Counted from the stretch's first letter, positions 26,642 through 36,051 are shown. The stretch is DNA of 64,000 bases from Chryseobacterium tructae (GCF_030409875.1 NZ_JAUFQR010000001.1:3844001-3908000), one strand, 5' to 3'. Made by a program: numbers and translations. Notes: generated from the letters alone by a model not told the origin.

Positions 26642-26945
26642 TTAAAGGAAGAAGGAACGAAGGATTGTTGCGGCAACAATTAAGAAGATACATGCTCCGA
26701 ACCAGCTGGCAGCCGTCTTACTGGTGTCAGGATCACCACTGCTGAACTTATTGTAAACTTTAACACCTCCAATGAGTCCGACGACTGCACCTATGGCGTA
26801 AATTAATTGGGTAGCGGGTTCAAAATAAGAAGTGACCATCTGCGTAGCCTCGTTGATCCCGGCACTGCCATTGCCTTGTGAAAGCATACGGAGCAACCAA
26901 AATTGCCAGTATTGCATAGATCAGTTTTTTTCTCTGTTTTTCCAT
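26642..26945 (-). pseudogene. traE: TraE (DUF4134), frameshifted in the signal region
   Basis: A VirB2-like pilin-type membrane protein. From the ATG at 26945 the frame reads MEKQRKKLIYAILAILVAPY AF, a typical basic and hydrophobic export segment, then goes out of frame near 26880-26885. The other frame continues QGNGSAGINEATQMVTSYF, IYAIGAVVGLIGGVKVYNKF and SWFGACIFLIVAATILRSFF to 26642. Two missing bases, or one extra, would explain it. A downstream ATG in the second frame (MQYWQFW) gives an unlikely start. Confidence 0.82.
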
Positions 26946-27085
26946 TTTGTAAACATTTTTTTGTTAATGAGAACTGCACTCTGCAGGACTCAGGAGCAAA
27001 TGTGCTTTGGAAAAACAGACTTATCGGGAAATGTCAGCAGTGGGAAGTGAATGGCTTTTAGTGGCACCGAACATAGGACTAAACA

Positions 27086-27118
27086 TAAAAAAACGTCAAA
27101 CTAGAAAAGTTTGACGTT
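27086..27118 (-). terminator. Terminator between the traA-D group and traE
   Basis: On the minus strand AACGTCAAACT (27118-27108) pairs with AGTTTGACGTT (27102-27092), followed by seven T. It lies 21 bases after the gene ending at 27139, so traE-traQ must have their own promoter or rely on readthrough. Confidence 0.8.
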
Positions 27119-27138
27119 AATCTATATTGCAATGGATT

Positions 27139-27687
27139 TTATATTCTCCTCCCTTTGGATTTATTGTTATTCGGCTTTTCTTTATGATTCGCAGTGGTTT
27201 TTCCCGAATTTAAATTATTTTTGATCACACCGGCAAGAAAAGTTTTTTCCCACGGAATTTGTTTTGCTTCAAACTGCATTTGAAAGCCCTCCTCTGATAA
27301 CCCTTCTCTCAATTCAAAGCCGTGATGTCTATTCCATCCGATCCTGTCGAGCTCATTTTCAATGGGAAATTGTACAGCGATTAAATCTTTGGGAAATTCT
27401 TTATGCATACTAAAGTCTATATCCTGAAATTCATGTGTCTTGGGATTATAAGGTATAGTATAGCTGTTTTGATCCTCATCATAGTAATTCTGTATATCCG
27501 AAAAGACGATACCCGTAGATAGAAAATCATCTTTGGGTCTCAGCATATCCATACGGATATCTACAAAAAATATATGTCCTGCAATCATTATGGTTGGAAG
27601 CTGTCCTTTATTGATACGTAAATCATAAGTCTCTTCATTGGTCTTTTTTTCAGTTGGATCCATAACATTAAAAATTTGATTGTTCAT
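27139..27687 (-). CDS. Hypothetical conjugation-region protein (between traD-like and traE)
   Basis: A 182-residue soluble protein starting MNNQIFNVMDPTEKKTNEET, with INKGQLPTIMIAGHIFFVDI, RMDMLRPKDDFLSTGI and a basic, Asn-rich tail KPNNNKSKGRRI. The frame opens further upstream but would overlap the previous gene, so this Met is chosen. Similar proteins occur at this position in Chryseobacterium and Flavobacterium ICEs. No domain is recognised; the role is unknown. Confidence 0.65.
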   Translation of the reverse strand: MNNQIFNVMDPTEKKTNEETYDLRINKGQLPTIMIAGHIFFVDIRMDMLRPKDDFLSTGIVFSDIQNYYDEDQNSYTIPYNPKTHEFQDIDFSMHKEFPKDLIAVQFPIENELDRIGWNRHHGFELREGLSEEGFQMQFEAKQIPWEKTFLAGVIKNNLNSGKTTANHKEKPNNNKSKGRRI

Positions 27688-27721
27688 TTTCCTAACAATC
27701 TTAAAAAAAACATTGGGAAGC

Positions 27722-28342
27722 CTATATAAACTTCCCAATGTCGAAACCATCTGCAGAATTATTATGCTTAGAAGGAATGGCCTTGTCATTATTTGAAATA
27801 CTCTCGTTTAACAAACTGGCAATTCTTTTTGAAGCATCTCCTAAAGAGTTCTCTAACAGATCAAAAAGCTCGGTCCCTTGAATTTTTTGAATTATATCTA
27901 CTGCTTGTCGTTCTAAGTCAGGCTTCAGCACGTCCTGTTGAAGCAGCTCACCCGCAGTACTCAATTCCTGGAAGGTAACCCCTGTAGCAAACCCGCTTTC
28001 AACAGTAGAGTTCTCATATTTCCAATCTTCATTCTCCTGCTCCCGTTCATCATTTTTAACTAGGATATCATCCAAATTTTTAGTCTGCCCCATAGTTTCA
28101 AATTCAGCTTCTCTGGTTTCTGATTCAAAAATATCTTCTGTTTGTAAAATATATTCATTTTGTCTCTCATTCGTATTGATTGGCAATGCTTGTCTTTCTC
28201 TCTGTTTTGTATCTCCCATAACAGATGGTAGATTCTTAGTTTTAGTAACATTATCTTTTCCACGGATATTGATTGAAAATTTTTTGTCTACAAGAACTAA
28301 AACAAGAATGATTAATAAACCGATGATGATAATTTGTTCCAT
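27722..28342 (-). CDS. Conjugal transfer protein TraD-like
   Basis: A 206-residue protein with one N-terminal membrane segment (IIIIGLLIILVLVLVDKKF) and a long acidic, Gln/Glu-rich cytosolic part ending in a helical region, IQKIQGTELFDLLENSLGD. Its position after the DUF3408 gene and its organisation match the protein called TraD in Bacteroidota conjugation regions. It is an accessory transfer protein of unknown activity. Confidence 0.65.
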   Translation of the reverse strand: MEQIIIIGLLIILVLVLVDKKFSINIRGKDNVTKTKNLPSVMGDTKQRERQALPINTNERQNEYILQTEDIFESETREAEFETMGQTKNLDDILVKNDEREQENEDWKYENSTVESGFATGVTFQELSTAGELLQQDVLKPDLERQAVDIIQKIQGTELFDLLENSLGDASKRIASLLNESISNNDKAIPSKHNNSADGFDIGKFI

Positions 28343-28353
28343 AAGATGATAGA

Positions 28354-28749
28354 TTAAAAGATTGGACGGTATTTGTTATTGAAATCATCAGTAATTTCCT
28401 TTTCAAACATTTCAAAATGATAAGCCAGTATATTATCCAGATAAGCATACAGAGGAATCTGGTCATCGGCGATGATTTGAATAATGCGTGAGAGGCGTTC
28501 GTGATATTCAGGACGGATATAAATACTTTTATCACCACGCTTAGTCATTGTATGATGCGTAAGAAACTGCTCCATATAACTTACATCATTACTTTTCTGA
28601 ATCTTCAACTTATTTTTTGTTACAGCTTTCTCCTTTTGGGGATCTGCATTTTTTACAGGAACTTCTTTCTTGGGACTTCCTGCCATAATGGACATCAGAT
28701 ATTGTTCATCGATACTGTGATCTTGATTGTTATTATTATCGTAATCCAT
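28354..28749 (-). CDS. DUF3408 protein (TraB position)
   Basis: A 131-residue DNA-binding-type accessory protein. A disordered Asn/Lys-rich N-terminus leads into a ribbon-helix-helix-like region SIYIRPEYHERLSRIIQIIA and then IPLYAYLDNILAYHFEMFEKEI. DUF3408 proteins follow the ParA-like TraA gene in CTnDOT-type elements and may assist partition or relaxosome function. Five bases separate it from traA. Confidence 0.82.
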   Translation of the reverse strand: MDYDNNNNQDHSIDEQYLMSIMAGSPKKEVPVKNADPQKEKAVTKNKLKIQKSNDVSYMEQFLTHHTMTKRGDKSIYIRPEYHERLSRIIQIIADDQIPLYAYLDNILAYHFEMFEKEITDDFNNKYRPIF

Positions 28750-28753
28750 ACTT

Positions 28754-29521
28754 TTATAGTTTTACAATTCTTAAAAATTCTTTTATAAATTGATCCAGCC
28801 TGCATTGTGCTAGCAGCTTAGGATCTGCAGGCAGTAAAGTTGATCGGAAAACAGCCTTTGTAATGGTCTCCCCTTCTTTTCGAAATCTTTTACTGTCTGT
28901 AATGGTTGTTTCCATAAGCGGCAGCCCTAAATCTGAAATCACTTTACTGTAATTTTTGTAAAGCAACGTCCGCTCTCTTCCATCCACCTGATTCCAGAAA
29001 AGATGGATAGCCCGGATTCCTGTTTGACTTTCTTTCATCAATACATTGGTTAGAACATTGGTGAAACTTAGCGTACTTTCCAATACGAGACGATCTGCAG
29101 TAATAGGAGAAAAAATATAATGGACATTCGTCAACGTTTTTAAAATACCTGCAGTATTCACCGTTCCCGGCAGATCTAAAAAAATAATGTCAGGAGTTAT
29201 TTCCGAGCCATCAACATACATATCTATTTCTTGTAAAACCTGATCAGTTTTACTCTGAAAAATAGGATAAGCTTTTTTATTGATACTCGTAAATTGTTTG
29301 TGAGCCATCTTTTTTAAAATTTCATTCTGCATCACCATTTTTAAATCCCGCTCTCTCATCTGGAGTAAACTGTACTGCGGAAAGTCACAATCAAAGACAG
29401 CAACTTGATATCTCATTCGATAATGAAGGATGCTTGCCATTAATGTTGTAAATGTGCTTTTTCCTACGCCTCCCTTTTGAGTGGAAAAAGCAATAATTGT
29501 GGGTTGTTTTTTTGTTTTCAT
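28754..29521 (-). CDS. traA: ParA family ATPase (TraA)
   Basis: A 255-residue MinD/ParA-type ATPase. The deviant Walker A box is AFSTQKGGVGKSTFTTLMAS (Lys at both ends), with later FDCDFPQYS and DIIFLDLPGTVNTAG (Walker B). It is the first gene of the minus-strand tra operon and may stabilise or position the excised element. It faces away from mobA, with the candidate oriT between them. Confidence 0.9.
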   Translation of the reverse strand: MKTKKQPTIIAFSTQKGGVGKSTFTTLMASILHYRMRYQVAVFDCDFPQYSLLQMRERDLKMVMQNEILKKMAHKQFTSINKKAYPIFQSKTDQVLQEIDMYVDGSEITPDIIFLDLPGTVNTAGILKTLTNVHYIFSPITADRLVLESTLSFTNVLTNVLMKESQTGIRAIHLFWNQVDGRERTLLYKNYSKVISDLGLPLMETTITDSKRFRKEGETITKAVFRSTLLPADPKLLAQCRLDQFIKEFLRIVKL

Positions 29522-30151
29522 TATATTGAATTTTAGTTAATCCGAAATTGAAAGACTGAAGGACAGCAAGCCTCCAAACCATCATAAACTCAAACATGAT
29601 ATTTCCCCATCACGAATGTTGGCTACGACCATTGAAAGCTGTATTGGCTTCCGGCATTAGTGAATGAATCTCATCCGTATTGCAATCCTTATAGATTGAA
29701 TTTCTGATTTCTATCCGTCAAAAATGATATCACGAAAGCTGACATTCCTGAAGGCAAGAAGGCAGGATTTCCAGAGTTATAGAATGCTATCGGATTTGCA
29801 GTTAGTCCCGCCCTCAATCTGATGCAAATGAAAAATATTTCTGTTTCAGTGCTTTTATAATGGTAGTTCTTGGCAGTAGACTTCCATCTTTGGCTTTGTT
29901 TACTATACCGTTTCTCTAATTGATTGTGGTTTACTTTGTTTTAGAAGATTGAAGAGTTTTTTGAAATGGTAGTGTCTGAATAGTATAATGTTATAAATCT
30001 GTTCTACTCAAGATATTTCCTTTCACCCGAAAGGGGCAAGTTATGTTTTGAGTGCCTCATAACTTTTTTCGTGCCTCAAAACAACTTGCCCTGGCTGGGG
30101 CTTTAAAAACCACTCCGAAGTCGTGATTTTCTTAACATTAAATTAGAGAAT
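29522..30151. other. Divergent traA/mobA control region with candidate oriT
   Basis: A 630-base non-coding region between divergent transfer operons. The left part has no gene or strong signal; the right part (30020-30091) holds several overlapping hairpins described separately. Promoters of both operons must lie here, but no unambiguous consensus pair was found. Confidence 0.6.
30020..30091. other. Candidate oriT: overlapping inverted repeats
   Basis: Three structures are seen. CCTTTC/GAAAGG (30020-30035) is a short hairpin. GGGCAAGTTATGTTTTGAG (30034-30052) pairs with CTCAAAACAACTTGCCC (30075-30091) apart from a two-base bulge. AAGTTATG (30038-30045) pairs with CATAACTT (30058-30065) and competes with the second. 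A direct repeat GTGCCTCA occurs at 30053 and 30071. The location just upstream of mobA and the relaxase suggests the transfer origin; the nick site is unknown. Confidence 0.55.
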
Positions 30152-30586
30152 ATGGACACAAATAGAAACAATAAAGGAGGGCGTAAGCCTAAGCTAAACC
30201 CAAGTAAAAACAGATATGTATTTCGATTGACAGATGAAGAAAATGTTGGTTTTCTAAAATTATTTGAAGCTTCAGGCATGAGCAACAAAGCAAAATTTAT
30301 TACAACAATTTTGCTTCAGAGAGAATTAAAAATTATAAAAGTGGATGTTTCAACGATGGATTATCATACTCAACTCACTAAATTCTTTTACCAATTTCAG
30401 TCGATTGGAAACAATTATAATCAGATTGTAAAAATTTTATATCGAAACTTTACTGAGAAAAAAGCTTCTCTGTATCTCTTTAAACTGGAAAATCATACTA
30501 AAAATCTAGCTGTAATCTGTAAACAGGTGATAGAACTCACGAAAGAATTTGAACAAAACCATATTCAAAAAACTAATGATAAATGA
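30152..30586 (+). CDS. mobA: Mobilisation protein MobA (relaxosome accessory)
   Basis: A 144-residue basic protein. N-terminal KGGRKPKLNPSKNRYVFRLT with DEENVGFLKLFEASGM is the ribbon-helix-helix-type start of MobC/MobA accessory proteins that bind oriT and help the relaxase. A helical C-terminus follows. Its stop overlaps the start of the relaxase gene by four bases (ATGA), indicating translational coupling. Confidence 0.85.
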   Translation: MDTNRNNKGGRKPKLNPSKNRYVFRLTDEENVGFLKLFEASGMSNKAKFITTILLQRELKIIKVDVSTMDYHTQLTKFFYQFQSIGNNYNQIVKILYRNFTEKKASLYLFKLENHTKNLAVICKQVIELTKEFEQNHIQKTNDK

Positions 30587-31836
30587 TCGCAAAAATTGGA
30601 AAAGGTGAAAATCTTTGGGGTGCGCTTACCTACAATCAGCAAAAAGTAGACAACGAAAATGGAACGGTTTTACTCACTAATAAGATTCCCGATTTGTGGG
30701 ATCGACCTTATTCGGTTAAATTTTTTCATCAGTATTTTGAACCCTACTTGATTGCCAATAACAAAACTGAAAAACCGGTAAGACATATTTCCCTTAATCC
30801 TGACCCTAACGATAAGGTTGATGACAAAGATTATAGAGAAATGGCTCAGCAATATATGCAGGAAATGGGCTATGGCAACCAACCCTATGTCGTTTTTAAA
30901 CATACGGATATTGACAGAACTCACATTCATATCGTCACCACCTGTGTACAGATCGATGGGAAGAAAATATCAGATCGCTATGATCACCCGCGATCAATGG
31001 AAGCCTGCAGAAAACTTGAAAAACAATACAACCTGAAAGTCGCTGGTGAGAATAGAAATTTAAATCAAAACTCTATTTTTAAACCTATAGATTATACTAA
31101 GGGGAATATCAAAACACAATTATCATCCGTAATAAGGCATATCCCTAAAACCTATGGCTTTCAAAGTATGGGTGCTTATAACGCTTTACTCTCTCAATTT
31201 AATATTTCCTGTGAAGAGGTTAGCGGAGAACTGCATGGAAAGATGAGAAAGGGAATCGTCTATTTTGCTACGGATAAAAATGGAAAAAAAGTAAGTAATC
31301 CTTTTAAATCATCCCTTTTTGGTAAGCATGCAGGAGTAGAAAATATTCAGGTGCTCAGTGAGAAATCTAAAGTGAAATTAAAAAATGATCCTTCAAAACA
31401 TATTCTTAAAAGAACGGTAGAAACTGCCCTCAGCACGAGTAAATCAGAAGCTTCTTTTAAGTCCCAACTATTGGAACAGGGAATTGCTACGATTATTAGA
31501 AAAAATAATCAGGGAAGAATATATGGAATTACATTCATAGACCATAACTCCAAATTAGTGTGGAACGGCTCACAGTTAGATAAAGAGCTCGCAGCCAATT
31601 CCTTTAATAAACTGTGGAATGAGTTAGAAACAAAAACAGAAACCAATTCATATAGTCATTCTAAAGATGATTTATCATTTGAAAAATCATCGGAATATTT
31701 TTTTACTCCTCACATTTCCGAAATATTTGACGGATTCTTTTCCGGCTTATTGTTGCCAGATACAAATATGGATCAGGAGGAACAAATTTTCAAAGCTCAA
31801 ATGAAAAAGAAACAACGGAAGAGAAGAAAAAAATAA
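30583..31836 (+). CDS. mobB: Relaxase MobB (MOBP type)
   Basis: Nicks oriT and leads the transferred strand. The 417-residue protein has relaxase motif I near the N-terminus (MIAKIGKGENLWGALTYNQQ, Tyr at 17) and RHISLNPDPNDKVDD. Motif III, KHTDIDRTHIHIVTTCV near residue 105-120, supplies the metal-binding His cluster. The C-terminus is very basic (KKKQRKRRKK). It is coupled to mobA and followed by a terminator. Confidence 0.93.
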   Translation: MIAKIGKGENLWGALTYNQQKVDNENGTVLLTNKIPDLWDRPYSVKFFHQYFEPYLIANNKTEKPVRHISLNPDPNDKVDDKDYREMAQQYMQEMGYGNQPYVVFKHTDIDRTHIHIVTTCVQIDGKKISDRYDHPRSMEACRKLEKQYNLKVAGENRNLNQNSIFKPIDYTKGNIKTQLSSVIRHIPKTYGFQSMGAYNALLSQFNISCEEVSGELHGKMRKGIVYFATDKNGKKVSNPFKSSLFGKHAGVENIQVLSEKSKVKLKNDPSKHILKRTVETALSTSKSEASFKSQLLEQGIATIIRKNNQGRIYGITFIDHNSKLVWNGSQLDKELAANSFNKLWNELETKTETNSYSHSKDDLSFEKSSEYFFTPHISEIFDGFFSGLLLPDTNMDQEEQIFKAQMKKKQRKRRKK

Positions 31837-31865
31837 CCTACCTTTTTAGGATAGGTTATTTTTTA
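31830..31865. terminator. Bidirectional terminator between mobB and the EamA gene
   Basis: AATAACCTA (31832-31840) pairs with TAGGTTATT (31852-31860), with A and T runs on both sides, between convergent genes. Confidence 0.8.
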
Positions 31866-31868
31866 ATT

Positions 31869-32747
31869 TTATTTAGACCTCTTCAGTGAAATAACGGTCT
31901 GTATTACAACCGATAGCATCACGAAAAACAAACCTATATAAAATGACAAGTTAACTTCTCTGCCTTCATTAAAGAATATAAATGCAATAATAATTGCGTA
32001 AAGCGGTTCCAAATTTAAACTGAGGTTAACGGTAAATGCAGAAAGCTTCTTTAAAATTTCTGTAAAAGTGATGTATATAAAAACTGTGCAAAACCCTGCC
32101 AGTAAAAATAAATAAATGGTATTTTTAAAGCTAGGAATGACACTTTTTTCAGGAAAATAATGCAAGTAAATGGGTAATAATAATCCCAAAACCACTGTTC
32201 CCGAAATCATTTGATAATAGTTGATGAGTTTGCTGTCATAGGTTCTGACTAGCTTTTGATTACAAATGGTGTACAGAGAAGCAAAGGCTGGTGAAATTAC
32301 TCCTAATATAATCCCAATTTTATATGAGCTGTCAAAGTGGAAAATTAAACTAATCCCTAAAATAGTCAGACCACTCAACAGGAGCTCGGAAATTTTTATT
32401 TTCCGACGGTTAACTAAGGGATCAAATATAGCTTTAAAAAAACTAGCCATGCAGTAACATACGACGCCAATAGATATATTGGAATATTTAATACTTGCAT
32501 AAAACAAGAGCCAGGAAACTGTTATCAGAAGACCTACCCTTCCAATTTTCAGTTTTTCAGATAGGGAGATTTTCATGTTTACTTTATAGACCCTGACAAT
32601 AAAGAATAAAATAATAGAAGAAAATAATACCCGGTAAAAGGTTATTAATCCTTCATTTAAAGTTACCAATTTTCCGAAGATACCGGAAAAGCCTAATAGT
32701 ACTACAGAAAGGTGTAGTAGCAAATATGATTTTTTCATAATGAACAA
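31869..32747 (-). CDS. EamA/DMT family transporter
   Basis: A 292-residue inner-membrane protein with ten hydrophobic segments in two EamA repeats. It shows LLGFSGIFGKLVTLNEGLIT at the start, YRVLFSSIILF, SIKYSNISIGVVCY and, in the second half, LNLEPLYAIIIAFIFFNEG, all family features. The cargo is unknown (amino acids, nucleotides or drugs in relatives). It is inserted between the relaxase and coupling-protein genes, opposite in direction to both, so it is likely cargo. ATG 32747 is used; ATG 32738 (MKKSYLL) is also possible. Confidence 0.82.
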   Translation of the reverse strand: MFIMKKSYLLLHLSVVLLGFSGIFGKLVTLNEGLITFYRVLFSSIILFFIVRVYKVNMKISLSEKLKIGRVGLLITVSWLLFYASIKYSNISIGVVCYCMASFFKAIFDPLVNRRKIKISELLLSGLTILGISLIFHFDSSYKIGIILGVISPAFASLYTICNQKLVRTYDSKLINYYQMISGTVVLGLLLPIYLHYFPEKSVIPSFKNTIYLFLLAGFCTVFIYITFTEILKKLSAFTVNLSLNLEPLYAIIIAFIFFNEGREVNLSFYIGLFFVMLSVVIQTVISLKRSK

Positions 32748-33091
32748 ACAATCCGCCTACAAGTAATAAGCGAAAATTTAAAATTTAGGAATAACAAATA
32801 ATCCTCTGAATTAATTACCAGTGGATCTACTTCTTTTACAAAGAATTACTAAATTAAGCTCTAGGCGGCGGAAGGCAACTTAACCTGTTCATAAGAATTT
32901 TTTGAATGCACAAATATACGTAAAGCTGCCTACAATGAATAAAAGAATGTTAAAAATATATGCTCAAAATGCATTTTGAAAGCACTCAATACTGAGATTA
33001 AAAAGAAGAGTATCACAGTAAGAAAGCCAAACCCAGCCAATAGATGCATGCAAAAGCACATTCATTTTAAAAAAAGTAGAATCGTGTATTT
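32748..33091. other. Intergenic region, no gene seen
   Basis: A 344-base AT-rich spacer between the divergent EamA and mobC genes. It contains AGGCGGCGGAAGGC near 32862, more GC-rich than its surroundings. No ORF, strong hairpin or clear promoter could be supported. Confidence 0.35.
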
Positions 33092-35110
33092 ATGCTTCTA
33101 AAATGTGATATGCAGGGTGAAGACGATTTAAGAGGACTTGCCAAAATCATGGCGTTTATGCGAGCGGTTAGCATAATTTTAGTACTAATGCATCTCTATT
33201 GGTTTTGTTACGGATTTTTTGCACTGCAACAATGGACACTGGAGCTCATCAATAAAATACTTCATAATTTTAATAAGACAGCAGGCCTTTTTTCTCAACC
33301 TATTTATTCTAAACTGTTCGCAATAGTTTTACTGGCTTTGAGTTGCCTCGGGACAAAGGGAGTCAAAAATGAAAAGATCACTTGGAAAAAAATTAGCATT
33401 GTTTTTTCTATCGGTTTTGTCTTATTCTTTTTAAACGTAATCCTGTTACAATATGCCAGCAGTTTTACTCCTGTACTTTATATCCTATCAACTGGATCTG
33501 GATATATTCTCCTAATGCAGGCAGGGGTTTGGATAAGCCGTCTTCTGAAGCATAACTTAATGACGGATGTTTTTAACAGTGAGAATGAAAGTTTTCAGCA
33601 GGAAACTAACTTACTCTATAATGAATACTCAGTTAATCTTCCCACAAAATTCTATTATCAGGGAAACTGGCATCAGGGATGGATTAATGTAGTCAATCCG
33701 TTTCGCGCGACCGTTGTTTTAGGAACACCAGGCTCAGGAAAATCATACGCCATTGTCAACAACTATATCAGACAGCATATTGAAAAAGGTTTTTCTATGT
33801 ACATCTATGATTTTAAATTCGATGATTTGTCTACCATTGCGTACAACCATCTTCTGAATCATTCCGATGCTTATACAGTAAAGCCTAAATTCTATATCAT
33901 CAATTTTGACGACCCTAGAAAAAGCCATCGGTGTAACCCCTTAAATCCTAATTTTATGACAGATATTTCAGATGCATATGAAGCTGCCTATACCAGCATG
34001 CTGAACTTGAATAGAAGCTGGATCCAGAAACAAGGCGACTTCTTTGTCGAAAGCCCCATTATATTATTAGCTGCAATCATATGGTTTCTTAAAATTTATG
34101 AAAACGGCAGATACTGCACTTTTCCACACGCTATTGAACTGCTAAACAAAAAATATGAAGAGGTCTTTACGATATTAACATCTTATTCCGAATTAGAGAA
34201 CTACCTCTCTCCTTTTATGGATGCATGGCAAGGAGGTGCACAGGATCAGTTGCAGGGGCAAATCGCATCGGCAAAGATTCCTTTATCAAGAATGATCTCA
34301 CCACAATTGTATTGGGTAATGACCGGAGACGATTTTTCTTTGGATATCAATAATCCGAATGAACCTAAAATATTGTGCGTTGGAAATAACCCTGATCGTC
34401 AGAACATCTATTCTGCTGCTCTTGGGCTATACAATTCAAGAATTGTTAAGTTGATCAATAAAAAAGGACAGTTGAAAAGTTCTGTCATTATTGACGAGCT
34501 TCCCACTATTTATTTCAGAGGCTTGGATAACTTAATTGCTACTGCCAGAAGCAATAAAGTTTCTATATGTCTTGGGTTTCAGGATTTTTCCCAGCTGACA
34601 AGAGATTATGGAGACAAGGAAAGTAAAGTTATTCAGAATACGGTCGGCAATATTTTCAGCGGTCAGGTGGTTGGGGAAACAGCAAAAACCTTATCCGAAC
34701 GTTTTGGGAAAGTGCTGCAAAAAAGACAAAGTATATCCATCAATAGGAATGATACCTCTACCTCCATCTCTACCCAATTGGATAGTCTTATTCCAGCTTC
34801 GAAGATTTCTATCTTGACCCAGGGATTTTTTGTCGGTGCTGTATCAGATAATTTTGATGAAAGGATAGAACAGAAGATTTTTCATTCAGAGATTGTTGTG
34901 GATACTGCTAAACTTTCTCAAGAAACGCAAAACAATCAGAAGATACCGCTGATCCGATCCTTTATTGACGAAGACGGAAATGATTCGATGACCAAACAGA
35001 TTCAAGATAATTACAAAGAAATTAAGACTGATATTCTCAGCATCGTCACGAATGAGATGAATCGAATAAAAAATGATCCTGATTTGCAGTATTTAATCAA
35101 AAATGATTAA
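33092..35110 (+). CDS. mobC: Type IV coupling protein MobC (VirD4/TraG family)
   Basis: Links the relaxosome to the mating channel. The 672-residue protein has N-terminal membrane segments (about 20-50, 65-85, 105-130) starting with LMHLYWFCYGFF. The YSVNLPTKFYYQGNWHQGWI domain is followed by Walker A VLGTPGSGKSYAIV (about residues 210-225) and a Walker B-like SSVIIDELPTIYFRGLDNLI. The ATG at 33110 (MQGEDDL) may be the real start, as relatives begin there. It is probably the last gene of the mob cluster, interrupted by the EamA cargo. Confidence 0.9.
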   Translation: MLLKCDMQGEDDLRGLAKIMAFMRAVSIILVLMHLYWFCYGFFALQQWTLELINKILHNFNKTAGLFSQPIYSKLFAIVLLALSCLGTKGVKNEKITWKKISIVFSIGFVLFFLNVILLQYASSFTPVLYILSTGSGYILLMQAGVWISRLLKHNLMTDVFNSENESFQQETNLLYNEYSVNLPTKFYYQGNWHQGWINVVNPFRATVVLGTPGSGKSYAIVNNYIRQHIEKGFSMYIYDFKFDDLSTIAYNHLLNHSDAYTVKPKFYIINFDDPRKSHRCNPLNPNFMTDISDAYEAAYTSMLNLNRSWIQKQGDFFVESPIILLAAIIWFLKIYENGRYCTFPHAIELLNKKYEEVFTILTSYSELENYLSPFMDAWQGGAQDQLQGQIASAKIPLSRMISPQLYWVMTGDDFSLDINNPNEPKILCVGNNPDRQNIYSAALGLYNSRIVKLINKKGQLKSSVIIDELPTIYFRGLDNLIATARSNKVSICLGFQDFSQLTRDYGDKESKVIQNTVGNIFSGQVVGETAKTLSERFGKVLQKRQSISINRNDTSTSISTQLDSLIPASKISILTQGFFVGAVSDNFDERIEQKIFHSEIVVDTAKLSQETQNNQKIPLIRSFIDEDGNDSMTKQIQDNYKEIKTDILSIVTNEMNRIKNDPDLQYLIKND

Positions 35111-35115
35111 AATAG

Positions 35116-35148
35116 AAACCTCAAATACAGTATGATTTGAGGTTTAAT
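35116..35148. terminator. Bidirectional terminator between mobC and rteC
   Basis: AAACCTCAAAT (35116-35126) pairs with ATTTGAGGTTT (35135-35145) between convergent genes. Confidence 0.8.
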
Positions 35149-35159
35149 TTGATATTCCG

Positions 35160-36005
35160 TTACTCAGCTTCATTAGTCATAAAATGCTGATTGAGATTGT
35201 CACCAACCAGTTGAAGGAATTTGGTGGGTCCCTGTTTCCTGTTACGGATTTCAAAGACAGTTTTATGGAAATTGCCCAAATCGCAATCCAATGACTTTTC
35301 AACAAATTTTATGACTTCACTTAATTCTATATTGCCCCCATTAAAACAACGCATCTGGTAAAGGGCATAGATCAGTTCTATAAGACCAACCTTCGATCCT
35401 GACCATGTAAGAGGAGAAAATATTTTTGCTGTTATGCTATCATTAGAATTATCAATCTGCCTTTTTAAATACTGATCAAATTGCTGATTGGAAATAAATC
35501 TGGCGATCATATGATCGTGTGATGTCGTAAAATTGGGATCATAGTTGTAAAAACCTGATGATAGCTTCATTTTCAAATCATAGGAATTACGGACAAATAT
35601 TTTATGGTCGAGATAAGTCGCCTCACGTTTATAATAGCTGTAGAATTCGGAATGTTCCAAATAGAAGTTTTTTAACTTCTCCTGCTCTGCCTCATAATAT
35701 TTTTTTAATGTTTTATTTCCTGCAGCAGGCTTATGGGCCTCAATATCCAGTACCGAAGAGTAATAAATAAATTTTGAAATAAACTGTGGTTTTAGCTTCT
35801 TAAAAAAAAGTACTTCTTCAGCAATATGATCAAAATGATGGTTGGAAACCAGAAGTTTCAATTTCCTTATAGACTCGTCAATGATGAGTAAAGCCTTTTC
35901 AGAAATTTTGATCATATCATTTCCATCTGCGTAGACTTCGTTAATCTTTTCATCCAGTTCTTCCAATAACTGTGAAGTTCTTTTAAAAATAGTTTTTGTT
36001 ACCAT
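35160..36005 (-). CDS. rteC: RteC-like regulator of element excision/transfer
   Basis: A 281-residue all-helical protein. Recognisable RteC features are FFKKLKPQFISKFIYYSSVL, YYEAEQEKLKNFYLEHSEFY, SYYKREATYLDHKIFVRN and the C-terminal winged-helix-like part LTWSGSKVGLIELIYALYQM. In CTnDOT, RteC activates excision genes after induction of the RteAB pair; no rteA/rteB is visible here. Regulation by another signal is therefore likely. Confidence 0.85.
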   Translation of the reverse strand: MVTKTIFKRTSQLLEELDEKINEVYADGNDMIKISEKALLIIDESIRKLKLLVSNHHFDHIAEEVLFFKKLKPQFISKFIYYSSVLDIEAHKPAAGNKTLKKYYEAEQEKLKNFYLEHSEFYSYYKREATYLDHKIFVRNSYDLKMKLSSGFYNYDPNFTTSHDHMIARFISNQQFDQYLKRQIDNSNDSITAKIFSPLTWSGSKVGLIELIYALYQMRCFNGGNIELSEVIKFVEKSLDCDLGNFHKTVFEIRNRKQGPTKFLQLVGDNLNQHFMTNEAE

Positions 36006-36051
36006 GTCCTTTTTTCAGGAATTTACAAAAATTCGATAAAGCAAGACTTAA

